Part shown: piece by piece, positions 48,679-57,722 of the stretch | Layout of the letters: each line of letters starts with the position of its first letter | How positions within the stretch are numbered: the first letter of the stretch is position 1 | DNA from: Oligoflexales bacterium | Lineage (GTDB): Bacteria; Bdellovibrionota_B; Oligoflexia; Oligoflexales; JALZUQ01 | Assembly (NCBI GenBank): GCA_023301565.1 | Contig: JALZUO010000034.1 | Span: forward strand, 67,621 to 131,620 | Reading direction: 5' to 3' | DNA length: 64,000 nt | Translations under genes and position numbers: made by a program | Notes under the pieces: model-generated | Seen by the model: only the letters and a program-made list of their open reading frames with translations | Told to the model about the DNA's origin: nothing | Databases searched by the model: none

Positions 48679-49179
48679 ATGAACGAAGCTGAAAATAAGG
48701 TCGCACGCGTTTTGTTCGTATGTTTGGGTAATATTTGCCGGAGCCCTGCTGCTGAAGCGATTTTTCTTGCAGCTATAAAAGCTAAGAACTTGCACAAGGC
48801 GTGGGTTGTAGATTCTGCTGGCACCAGCTCTTTTCATGGAGGCAAGCCTGCTGATGAGCGTATGATTGAAGCGTGTACAGCGCGTGGCTACGCCGTTAAA
48901 TCCATCAGCCGAGGCTTTGATCCTACCTGTGATTTTGACGAGTTTGATTGGATTCTCGGAATGGATGTCTCCAACGTTGAGAACCTAAAGCAAATGGCCA
49001 GGGATGGTATAGACGCAGCTAAAGTGATGCTTTATACAGAGTTTCACCCTAAGAAAACGCCTCGAGGCGTACCCGACCCTTATTATGGCTCTGGTGATGG
49101 TTTTGCGGGTGTGGTTAGGTTGGCCGAAGAGATTACGCCAAACCTGATTTCCGCTATAGAACAAGGTTTATCAAGTTAA
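48679..49179 (+). CDS. Low-molecular-weight protein-tyrosine phosphatase
   Basis: VLFVCLGNICRSPAAEAIF P-loop; VPDPYYGSGDGF; ATG 48679 with AGGAGG SD. Confidence 0.93.
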   Translation: MNEAENKVARVLFVCLGNICRSPAAEAIFLAAIKAKNLHKAWVVDSAGTSSFHGGKPADERMIEACTARGYAVKSISRGFDPTCDFDEFDWILGMDVSNVENLKQMARDGIDAAKVMLYTEFHPKKTPRGVPDPYYGSGDGFAGVVRLAEEITPNLISAIEQGLSS

Positions 49180-50774
49180 GCTGCAAATTCTTCTTTGAAT
49201 TCAACCTCGTAGCCTAAAGACTGTAGGTGCTCGGCCAACTCTTTTTGTTCTACTGACTTTGAAACTGCTTGTTCGGCAGTAATAAGACCTTGTTCAACTA
49301 GCTTTGTTAAGGAGTCATTCATAAGCCTGTTGCCAGCTTTTTTCTGGGTTTGCATATGGTTTTCAATCATATGAGATTTACCAGATCGAATCATAGCGCT
49401 TACGGCTGAGTCGACTACAAGGATTTCAAAGGCGGCTACTCGGCCACCGCCTATTTTTTTACATAACGTCTGCGTGACTACACCCTTGAGGGACTCAGCA
49501 AGCATCATACGAATCTGCGATTGCTGCTCTGCTGAAAACTGGTCAATAATACGGTCGACTGTAGATATAGCGGTGTTTGTATGCAGGGTTCCAAAAACCA
49601 AGTGACCTGTTTCGGCCGTTTCAAGTGCAATGCCGACGGTTTCAAGGTCACGCATCTCACCTACTAGGACAATATCTGGATCTTCACGAAGCGCCGCTCT
49701 AAGGGCTCTACTAAAACTTTCTGTGTGTGTGCCGACTTCTCGTTGGTTTATCAGGCATTTTTTTTGCGGGTGCACAAATTCGACAGGATCTTCGATCGTA
49801 ATAATGTGATCTAGCTTGTTTGCATTAATCCAATCGATCATAGCTGCAAGTGTGGTTGATTTACCCGAGCCAGTAGGCCCTGTAACCAATACAATCCCCT
49901 TTGAAAGCTTTAAAAACTGAAGAATCGTCTTCGGAAGACCTAGTTGCTCTGCCGATGGAATGACTTCAGGGATAATACGCATAACTGAGCTTGGGCCAAG
50001 CCTGTCCATAAAAAGGTTTACCCTAAACCTTGCGAGGCCTGGAATAGCATATGCAAAGTCAGTATCGTTTGTTTCTTCGAACTCTTTTCTGTTGGCTTCT
50101 GGCGCTACAGCATAGAGCATATCTTTGAGTTTTTCGGCCGGTATTTTTGGAAGACCTACGCTATGGATTTCACCATCTACTCTGTAGAGTGGAGCTAACC
50201 CTGCAGTTATATGCAGATCACTTCCGCCGCCATTGACCAAAAGGTATAAAAGCCCGTCCAGGGTTCCATTCCACCTGGCTTCTTCTCTTATGTTTAGTTC
50301 TTCTTTTTTATGAACATAGCTTGAGTCAATTCCAGTCCCAGTAGCCGCTGCTGCATTGATAGGAACGATTTTTTTATGCTGTGTCTGTTCGGCTGGGGAA
50401 GCATTTACTTCTTCTCTTTTTTCTTCTTCTTGGGCGCTAGCTTTAGAAGGGCTTGCCAGAAGTTCTTTCCAAACCTTAAAGGCTTTCATTCCTTCAGGTG
50501 GCATGAAGAAATTAAGAACAGAGCCGTCCCAGGCAAAAATCACATCCCCTAGACCCTTAAATGACTGTTTTTGAGCCTTCCAGTTTCCAAAAACCATGTG
50601 CTTGCTACCAAGTACTTGGCTGATACTTTCCTTAAGGTCCACTGGGTTTTTTAGAGCAAAACCATTCACACTTTGACCATCTATCAGCGACAACCTAGTA
50701 GTCGTTAGATCAAAGCTCGCGGCAGGTATCTTCTTATGCGCGGCAAACTGTAAAAGTTCTTGGATCGTTTTCAT
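49176..50774 (-). CDS. pilT: PilT/PilU-type twitching motility ATPase with long N-terminal extension
   Basis: GGSDLHITAGLAPLYRVDGEI, VTGPTGSGKSTTLAAMIDWIN, DPDIVLVGEMRDLETVGIALETAETGHLVFGTLHTNTA; about 175 aa precede the core. Confidence 0.88.
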   Translation of the reverse strand: MKTIQELLQFAAHKKIPAASFDLTTTRLSLIDGQSVNGFALKNPVDLKESISQVLGSKHMVFGNWKAQKQSFKGLGDVIFAWDGSVLNFFMPPEGMKAFKVWKELLASPSKASAQEEEKREEVNASPAEQTQHKKIVPINAAAATGTGIDSSYVHKKEELNIREEARWNGTLDGLLYLLVNGGGSDLHITAGLAPLYRVDGEIHSVGLPKIPAEKLKDMLYAVAPEANRKEFEETNDTDFAYAIPGLARFRVNLFMDRLGPSSVMRIIPEVIPSAEQLGLPKTILQFLKLSKGIVLVTGPTGSGKSTTLAAMIDWINANKLDHIITIEDPVEFVHPQKKCLINQREVGTHTESFSRALRAALREDPDIVLVGEMRDLETVGIALETAETGHLVFGTLHTNTAISTVDRIIDQFSAEQQSQIRMMLAESLKGVVTQTLCKKIGGGRVAAFEILVVDSAVSAMIRSGKSHMIENHMQTQKKAGNRLMNDSLTKLVEQGLITAEQAVSKSVEQKELAEHLQSLGYEVEFKEEFAA

Positions 50775-50968
50775 AGGGTCGCTCTGTTACCTTCTTGTTT
50801 TTCCTATATAGTCTCCTATCGGATCCTGGCAAGAGATGTCCAATTTCTGATAAGCTGTGGCTTTATTTTGGTAATAATTTTAGTGTTTTATATCATATTT
50901 TCAGTCTTTTTACTTTGTTCGGTAGTATCTCTTCGGCAGTAATTACATAGCTGATCTTACCTAGCTTA

Positions 50969-51880
50969 TTGGTGTTAAAGGGGTTGGTTTCCCAGGGGCA
51001 AAAAGCTTTTGCCTTAAAGCGCATGCAAAGGTGTAAGTATTTGTATAGGTATTTAGAGCTCAAGAAGTTTTTTATAGAGCACAGCTCTACCCGGCTTCTT
51101 GTCGCACGCATTGAATCAACAGAGGGTAGTACCTACAAGAAAAAAGGTAGTTTTAAACTCGTCAACCCTGAAGGATCGCATGTAGGCATGCTATCCGGTG
51201 GTTGCCTGGAACAAGAAATCGTACGCAAGACGTTAGAGACAGATCCAGGTGCATGCTTTGATATTGATACTCGTAGCGAAGAAGACAAGTTTTTTGGCAG
51301 TGGAACTGGTTGCCAAGGGTTGCTACGTATTCGGGTAGAGAGGGTAGCCGAGGGGACTTCCTGGGATGATTTTAAAGATTCATTTCTTCAAGGCACAAAG
51401 TTGCCTTTCGTTAAGATTGTGGGAGCAGGTGCTGATGTTGTGCCGCTAGCAGAGATTTTGGATGCGATGCACTGGGCTTGGATCGCTGTGGACTACAGGC
51501 AGGCGCATGTAGATAACTTTAAAACCCATCCTTCTAAGCGCCTAAAAATACCTGTAGACCAACTGAAAGAGGCGTTGCAGGTAATGCCTGCAGCTAGGCA
51601 GGGGGGGCAGTTTTCTAGCGCCTATGTTCTTATGTCTCATAGTTTTGAATATGATCTGCAGGGCTTAGTTGCAGCTATCAAAGAGACCGCCGACTATATT
51701 GGAGTTCTTGGGCCAGCCCGGCGACGCGATGAGCTGGTGGCATCGGCTAAAAAAGAATTGGGTGATCGCAGCTACGATTGGGGTAGGGTCAAAGGACCTA
51801 TGGGTATTTCTGGTTTGGGCAGAGGAGAAGAAGCTGTCGCGTTAAGTGTTGCTGCGGAGATGATGCGTGTACTCAACTGA
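50969..51880 (+). CDS. XdhC/CoxI family protein (molybdoenzyme maturation)
   Basis: ESTEGSTYKKKGSFKLVNPEGSHVGMLSGGCLEQEI, GTGCQGLLRI, YIGVLGPARRRDEL. Confidence 0.88.
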   Translation: MVLKGLVSQGQKAFALKRMQRCKYLYRYLELKKFFIEHSSTRLLVARIESTEGSTYKKKGSFKLVNPEGSHVGMLSGGCLEQEIVRKTLETDPGACFDIDTRSEEDKFFGSGTGCQGLLRIRVERVAEGTSWDDFKDSFLQGTKLPFVKIVGAGADVVPLAEILDAMHWAWIAVDYRQAHVDNFKTHPSKRLKIPVDQLKEALQVMPAARQGGQFSSAYVLMSHSFEYDLQGLVAAIKETADYIGVLGPARRRDELVASAKKELGDRSYDWGRVKGPMGISGLGRGEEAVALSVAAEMMRVLN

Positions 51881-52886
51881 ATATAAAAGAAAATCAAAGA
51901 CAAGCTCTCCGCTTGAAAATGTTCCACCATCAGAGCGTATTCCTGTGCTTGCAGCTATTATAGCCTCGATAGAGATCTTTGCAGGTAGTTTGCTACACGG
52001 ACTTAAGGTTCCTTTTGGTGGGAATTTTCTTTCGCTGGTCCAAGCTGCTTTTCTTACCCTAGCTTCGAGAAGCGCCAGTTCGCGGCTAGACGCTGTTAAG
52101 TTGCCATTCTACATTTCTTCGATATCTTCTTGTTTAAAAAGTTTGTCACCTGCAGGTAACAAGCTTGGCCCAATGCTTTCTATATGGATGCAAGGTGTTT
52201 TATTTTCCGGAGGAGTTGGACTTTTTGGCAAAAACCCAGTCGGGACAGCAGTTGGTGGCGCCCTACTATCGTTGTGGGCATTTGTGCAGCCTTTTTTGAC
52301 GCTTTACTTGTTTTTTGGGGACACTTTGTTCGAAGCTGGAAGTTTTTACCTCGATAAGATGCAAGCAAAGCTCGGGGTAGGTAGTGAAGAGCTGATATTT
52401 GTACTGACTACTGTTGTGGCTGTGAAAGCCCTGCTTTCTGTTTTGATCTGCGGCGTGTTTGTTCCCTTGTTTGAACAAAGGATATTGCGATACTCTTTTA
52501 AAAGCTTTGCAAAGCACAAAAAAGAGATCTATGAAAAAATAGTAGGTCGTCAAAAATCAAGTGATCATAAGAGTATATTTTTACTTGCAGTAAAAGACAT
52601 GCTTCAGCCCTTCGTACTGTTTTCATTTTTTCTTGGCATTGTTTTTCTTGTATTTTCGACATCGAGCTATGCAAAAATGATTTGGCTTAGCTTAAGACCT
52701 TTAGCTATCGCTTACTTGTTCTTTGTTTTTTGCCGATCTTCTTTTTTGTATGGCTTGCCAAAAAAACTAGGGCGAATCTATTTGTTTCAAAGTTTTGCTA
52801 GTTTGTTTGATCGCACTGTAGGTGTTTTACTAACCGATAAGCTTTTAGATCAAAGGATTGAAGGACAAAAGAAAGTTTTAAAATAA
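51867..52886 (+). CDS. Hypothetical multi-pass membrane protein
   Basis: Several TM segments; 14-bp overlap with xdhC-like gene and directly abutting the next gene. Confidence 0.65.
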   Translation: MYSTEYKRKSKTSSPLENVPPSERIPVLAAIIASIEIFAGSLLHGLKVPFGGNFLSLVQAAFLTLASRSASSRLDAVKLPFYISSISSCLKSLSPAGNKLGPMLSIWMQGVLFSGGVGLFGKNPVGTAVGGALLSLWAFVQPFLTLYLFFGDTLFEAGSFYLDKMQAKLGVGSEELIFVLTTVVAVKALLSVLICGVFVPLFEQRILRYSFKSFAKHKKEIYEKIVGRQKSSDHKSIFLLAVKDMLQPFVLFSFFLGIVFLVFSTSSYAKMIWLSLRPLAIAYLFFVFCRSSFLYGLPKKLGRIYLFQSFASLFDRTVGVLLTDKLLDQRIEGQKKVLK

Positions 52887-53447
52887 GTGAAGAATAGACA
52901 GAAAAACATTGCCGTAATATTGCTCGCAGCAGGCGTGGCTCGGCGGTTTGGAAGCAATAAGCTTTTGGCTGAGCTTAGAGGTAAAGCCCTTGTGCAGCAT
53001 GCTGCACAGCGCCTGGAGGGTCTTGGGGCGATGTTCAAAGTTGCCGCAGTAAGCTCTAGATACCATAGGGAGCTTTTACCGTATTTTGACTCCGGCTGGA
53101 GCATCGCAGTTCAAACAGACGATAAATCAGAGCCCTGGGATTCTTTGCAATTAGCTCTACAGAAATTGGATCTGGACTCCGTGTCTGGTGTTTTAGTGCA
53201 CCTGGCCGACATGCCGTACATTATGGATGGTTATTTTGAGCAGATGCTTTCAAGTGGTGGCTCTGTCGTTAGCCGGATAGATGCGCAAACGACTCCGCCG
53301 TTTTACCTACAAAAAAGTGACTTTTGCTGTCTTTCGAAAACCAACAAACTATTGAAAGACAAGCTTCGATGTTTGCCTTTTTTGCAGGCTTCAAAACAAA
53401 GCCTCAGGGATGTAGATAGAGAGCAGGACCTTCTAAATCTTATTTGA
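52887..53447 (+). CDS. MocA/MobA-like nucleotidyltransferase (molybdenum cofactor type)
   Basis: IAVILLAAGVARRFGSNKLLAELRGKALV and VLVHLADMPYI motifs; GTG start. Confidence 0.82.
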   Translation: MKNRQKNIAVILLAAGVARRFGSNKLLAELRGKALVQHAAQRLEGLGAMFKVAAVSSRYHRELLPYFDSGWSIAVQTDDKSEPWDSLQLALQKLDLDSVSGVLVHLADMPYIMDGYFEQMLSSGGSVVSRIDAQTTPPFYLQKSDFCCLSKTNKLLKDKLRCLPFLQASKQSLRDVDREQDLLNLI

Positions 53448-53786
53448 AGAATCTATTCTCTGGTGCTTGGAAAGGCTTCACGTTTATATCTCTAAGAACA
53501 TTTTTTTTGCCCAAAAGACCCTGTTTTTCTAACCCATAAAAAAGCACTATAGGAATGCTTAAACTTCTTGGGGCACTATAACTGTGGCTAAAAAACGGAG
53601 AGTTGAAATTAAGAGGTTCGAGCAGCATCTGGATCAATAATTATTTTTGCCAGCGGCAAAGGAAAAATCTTAAGGCAATTTCCTAAAACGTTATCCTTGC
53701 ACACTACATGTATTTCATCGGAAAAAAGCCTTCGGGCGATGATCTGGATGTTAAATACTAATTTCCTGCCCGCTGTTGGTTTGAAA

Positions 53787-53831
53787 AACTAAAGAGACCC
53801 GCATGCCTTAATCACGTTAATCTCTTTAGTT
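53787..53831 (-). terminator. Terminator-like hairpin downstream of the fasciclin gene
   Basis: 11-bp perfect inverted repeat AACTAAAGAGA/TCTCTTTAGTT, 23-nt loop, T-run on the minus-strand 3' side. Confidence 0.6.
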
Positions 53832-53845
53832 AAGGTAATTAAAGG

Positions 53846-54370
53846 TTAGTGGCAAAAATCAGGTGCGGCTTCTAATAGCTGACCTTCAAGCTCATTGGTT
53901 AGAAGAATAAACGCAATTCGGTATGAGCGGCCGTTAGCTAGATCAGCCTTTGCGATAATAGACCCGTCATTAACGTATTGCAGTTCGCCATGTGGTCCAA
54001 ACTCTAATTTCACAAGCCCACCATTTAGTTGTTTTTGAAACATAACTCCATTGCCAGTTTTAATAGTTTTTGGGCTAACATGTAATTTAAGAATTTGCTT
54101 TAAAAGATGGGTATCATCTAAAAGCGCTTCAACTGCACCACAAGGTAGCGCGTTAAATACATCGTTGTCTGGAGTGAAAACAGTAAGTTCCGAATCACTA
54201 TTGTCTAATGCTGAAGCAAGCCCAGCCACTTCTAAAGCCGTAGCCAACGTTGAGTAATTAGGGTCGTTTTTGATACCTTCAAAAAGCGTCTCGTGACTAC
54301 TTGCAAATGCGGTTGCGCTTAAGAGAGAAAAAACTAAAGCCAGGCCAATAACATTCCGTGTCATTTTCAT
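53846..54370 (-). CDS. Secreted fasciclin (FAS1) domain protein
   Basis: Signal peptide; FEGIKNDPNYSTLATALEVAGLASALDNSDSELTVFTPDNDVFNALP. Confidence 0.9.
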   Translation of the reverse strand: MKMTRNVIGLALVFSLLSATAFASSHETLFEGIKNDPNYSTLATALEVAGLASALDNSDSELTVFTPDNDVFNALPCGAVEALLDDTHLLKQILKLHVSPKTIKTGNGVMFQKQLNGGLVKLEFGPHGELQYVNDGSIIAKADLANGRSYRIAFILLTNELEGQLLEAAPDFCH

Positions 54371-54548
54371 GATGAATCCCTTCAAAAAATTAATTATTTA
54401 TATATCTGCGGTTTTTTAGCAGTCTATGGTTTTTTAATCAAGCGTAAATAGAAAACTGTGATGATAAAGACGCAAAGGGAGTAGCATGCAATGCCTGGGA
54501 CAAACGGATTAGAGTTAGTAGACAGTGTTTTGAATGTTCTGTTTCCAA

Positions 54549-54635
54549 TGGTACCAGCGGCCGGACTTGAACCGGCACACCCGTGAAGGCGGTGGATTTT
54601 GAATCCACTGCGTCTACCAATTTCGCCACGCTGGC
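54549..54635 (-). tRNA. tRNA-Leu (anticodon CAA), CCA encoded
   Basis: Minus strand GCCAGCGTGGCGAAATTGGTAGACGCAGTGGATTCAAAATCCACCGCCTTCACGGGTGTGCCGGTTCAAGTCCGGCCGCTGGTACCA; long variable arm, acceptor stem pairs. Confidence 0.96.
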
Positions 54636-54880
54636 ACGTACCATCGGTTACCGCCTAAGGCGGTTTAGGCAGATAAGAACAACAAATTTATCAGCAAATT
54701 GCAAAGGAAATACTGGTGCCCCTATGACAGGGAGTCAAGGCAGGCTTGGGCTTTAGCAGAACCGATACCATGCCCTTGTTGTGTATAGTTTAACCACCCA
54801 TCTGCAGGGGTACCCTAAGCGCTCAGAATTATGTGACAATAGTTATTTTAAGGGCTGGTCAGTTTTTTTTCATGGAGTTT

Positions 54881-55675
54881 TTCATGCAGCTGGATTGCAC
54901 GGGATACATTCAAGAGCATAAGGTCGGAAATAAAGTGATAGTGCCTGGCGCGACCTTTATAGAGGCAGCGCTGCGTGCAGAAAACTCTAATGACGCAAGC
55001 AGCGACAGCGTTATTCGTTTGACCAAAGGCTACGTACTGCGGCCGTGCCATGTCTCCGAAGGTCAGAAATCTATAGACCTTGATTTTCTCTACTCCAGCG
55101 AAACTCAAAGCTGTGAAATATCTCTTCAGCGCGAAGCTGGTCAGTCCAAGGTGAAAAAAATATTTAGAGCGGATTTAAGTAGAGCAAAGGCTATCAGACC
55201 TATTCCGTTTGCCTTGGATTCGGTGGAGTTCAAAATATCTGGAAAAGAGATCTACGCCTATACCAAAAAAGTTTCCATTCAATATGGTCCTATGTTTACA
55301 AGGCTACACTCTGTTGAGGTTACAGGAAACAGAGGAGCCGGGCTTCTTAAGATCTTGCCGAAGGATCTGACCGAAGACTTTCTCATTCACCCGACCATGC
55401 TAGATGCGGCCTTTCATATTTGCGGCCCAATCGTTTACACAAAGAACCACCCTGATTTTCGCCCTGGCGTGCCTGCAAAAATTCAAGACTTGCAGATTGA
55501 TAGTCGCATAACCATCAGCTTGGATTCAAAGGTTAGAGTCGAGTGCATCATGCACGAAGGCTTAGAGGTAGGCGATGCCTCGCTGCTCTCGGACCTGCAG
55601 ATTTACTGCGACGACCGGCTTTGGGTGGTGGTTCACGGGTTAAAACTGATTCGAGTAGACCCTCTGGAGTTCTAA
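54881..55675 (+). CDS. Stand-alone polyketide-synthase dehydratase (PS-DH, double hotdog)-like protein
   Basis: EHKVGNKVIVPGATFIEAAL, SIQYGPMFTRLHSVEV and FLIHPTMLDAAFH match PS-DH landmarks in order; exact start uncertain (54833/54869/54881). Confidence 0.72.
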   Translation, partial: FMQLDCTGYIQEHKVGNKVIVPGATFIEAALRAENSNDASSDSVIRLTKGYVLRPCHVSEGQKSIDLDFLYSSETQSCEISLQREAGQSKVKKIFRADLSRAKAIRPIPFALDSVEFKISGKEIYAYTKKVSIQYGPMFTRLHSVEVTGNRGAGLLKILPKDLTEDFLIHPTMLDAAFHICGPIVYTKNHPDFRPGVPAKIQDLQIDSRITISLDSKVRVECIMHEGLEVGDASLLSDLQIYCDDRLWVVVHGLKLIRVDPLEF

Positions 55676-55860
55676 ATTGTAAAACTCTTAGCCTCTTGTC
55701 CAAGTTCTTTTCACAGAGGTATTACTAAGTATTTAATAATACTGCCCTTAATCTGGTTTTGGAGTTGCATCTATGGTGTACGGACGTGATGTCCCTTCCT
55801 AGACCTAACTTTTGTTGACTGCTGTTTCTGTTGTTTTTCCTGTTGTATTGAGGTCCACCT

Positions 55861-57123
55861 GTGCGAAGTACTATTGTAATTCTAATCACCGTTTTAGCCC
55901 CTATTTCCTTTTTGGGCTGCAAGCCCCCTAAAGAAGAAAAAAAGAAAAAGATTCCATCTGTCTTGTCTGTTCCTCAACAGTCAAGCTCTTCTCTAAGCAG
56001 AAGTGAGGAAAGAACAGATGCTAAAAAGTCTAGTATAGAAAAAGTTGCTGGTGAGCTTGTGCAGGTAAAACAAGACATAGATACTGAACTTCTGAGTGCC
56101 TGCACTTTTCCAAGTCAAAATAGTAATCCTAAAATACTTGAATATGAGCTGTTAAAGCAAACAGCTGGCGTAGAGCATTTGCTTCACGGTTTAGCTAAAG
56201 CCAAGGCAGCTAATGACGGAAAACTTTTGTTTATGGATATTTATTGGCTTGGCTGCAGAGGCTGCCGTGAGCTTCTTTCTACCGATAAAGATACGATTAC
56301 TCAGATAGAAGAAGAAACTCACGCGGTCAAAGTCAGCTGGAAAACAAGTAAAGAAAGTTTTGATCCGTTAACTGCCGCTTATATGATGTTTACAAATATT
56401 GTGAGTGAGAAGACCCAATCTTTGGACTATATGGATAATGATGGACTGGTACATACCGGGCGCCAAATTGAAGACTATAGCACTCATGACAGAGTTCATT
56501 TCCCGCAGTTACTTTTTCTAAATCCAACTAATATTTTTCGTAAACCTCTTATGACTCTTTGCGAGCTGCAAAAAGCTAATAAACTGTTCACAGTTAATCC
56601 ACAGACTCTTCAGCCGGAACTAAATGATGCATCTGATATGCTGACTAGAAATTTACTCACACCAGTTGCTGTTTATTCCCAGCTTTTAAACGAAAACATA
56701 TTTACAGAAAATAACCGTGATTTGAACGAGCCCGTTGTTATGAACTCGTTCAGCGCAGCCAAAAAAGCACATTCTAGTAGCCTTGTTGGGACCTTTGAAC
56801 CTATGGTTGGAATCTGGAATGCAAGACTGCCTGACGCCCGTACGGACGAACCAGCAACCCTTCCAATAGCAATTTCCCAAACTCCTGCATCCCAAATACT
56901 GGCACCGGCCGAACAGATATTAAACCAACCTCCAACTGTTGTTTTACCGAGGACGCAGGTAGTTTTTCAGCAACCTGTCCATGTAGTTCCTACAGTTGTT
57001 TCTACGCAGCCTACTGCATCAGGCGTGCAAGTCCTACCTGCAAACACCTTAAAGCATGCTCCTGAGAGGATCTTCCCTAGGAGACCAGTTCTAAGAGATC
57101 GCCTCTTAAGACAGTACAGGTAG
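55861..57123 (+). CDS. Lipoprotein with thioredoxin-like domain
   Basis: GTG start; lipobox SFLGC; KLLFMDIYWLGCRGCREL CxxC context. Confidence 0.65.
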   Translation: MRSTIVILITVLAPISFLGCKPPKEEKKKKIPSVLSVPQQSSSSLSRSEERTDAKKSSIEKVAGELVQVKQDIDTELLSACTFPSQNSNPKILEYELLKQTAGVEHLLHGLAKAKAANDGKLLFMDIYWLGCRGCRELLSTDKDTITQIEEETHAVKVSWKTSKESFDPLTAAYMMFTNIVSEKTQSLDYMDNDGLVHTGRQIEDYSTHDRVHFPQLLFLNPTNIFRKPLMTLCELQKANKLFTVNPQTLQPELNDASDMLTRNLLTPVAVYSQLLNENIFTENNRDLNEPVVMNSFSAAKKAHSSSLVGTFEPMVGIWNARLPDARTDEPATLPIAISQTPASQILAPAEQILNQPPTVVLPRTQVVFQQPVHVVPTVVSTQPTASGVQVLPANTLKHAPERIFPRRPVLRDRLLRQYR

Positions 57124-57183
57124 CGGTTTTGTATATTCTTCGGTTTTGCCATAAGCTTGTAGGTGGCAATCACGGAGGATTGG

Positions 57184-57579
57184 ATGCAAAACTTAAAATA
57201 CCCACTATTTTTTACAAGGCTAACTACTTTTTATTTTTTACTTCCCTGGGTCTTAATGCGTTTCACAGCGCCAGAAAAAGCCGCCGGAATAGCCAAAAAG
57301 TACTACCTCATTGAATCGTTGCCAGGTGTTTTTAGCACTTTGATTGGGATCGCTTGGCTTGCTTTACTGATTGCATTCTTAATTGGTTATAAAAAGAAGT
57401 GGAGCTACGGCCTAGTCCTGTTCTTACATACTTTGGGAACTGCGTTTACACTACCTTATTTGATTGTTGGAACGGCTCAGGCCAAGTTAGTATTTTTTGC
57501 TGCCATCCCCGTCGTCGGAGCTATGTGGCTTTTGCTCTCTCTTCGAAAACAAGACACCTTTTTGTCGCTAGATTCGTAA
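57184..57579 (+). CDS. Small multi-pass membrane protein (DoxX-like)
   Basis: Four TM segments; overall DoxX-like layout, no diagnostic motif. Confidence 0.5.
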   Translation: MQNLKYPLFFTRLTTFYFLLPWVLMRFTAPEKAAGIAKKYYLIESLPGVFSTLIGIAWLALLIAFLIGYKKKWSYGLVLFLHTLGTAFTLPYLIVGTAQAKLVFFAAIPVVGAMWLLLSLRKQDTFLSLDS

Positions 57580-57722
57580 TATAGCCTTTAAAAGGCTGCG
57601 CCTGGTTTTGCTGAATCTATTGATAGGCAGTGTTTTGGCCGGATCTGCGCGCTCATCTCTTTTTTATGCGATTATATTAGGGGTAATTTTAGCCTTGATC
57701 TATGAAATTGGGAGATTTTCTT

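Noticed and set aside
53440-53637. 65-aa minus-strand ORF downstream of the mocA-like gene
   Set aside because: No convincing start context, no recognisable features, and overlap with the 3' end of the mocA-like gene; not supported as a gene.
54438-54644. 68-aa minus-strand ORF (MVRASVAKLVDAVDSKSTAF...)
   Set aside because: Overlaps tRNA-Leu; this peptide is a typical artefact of translating tRNA-Leu.
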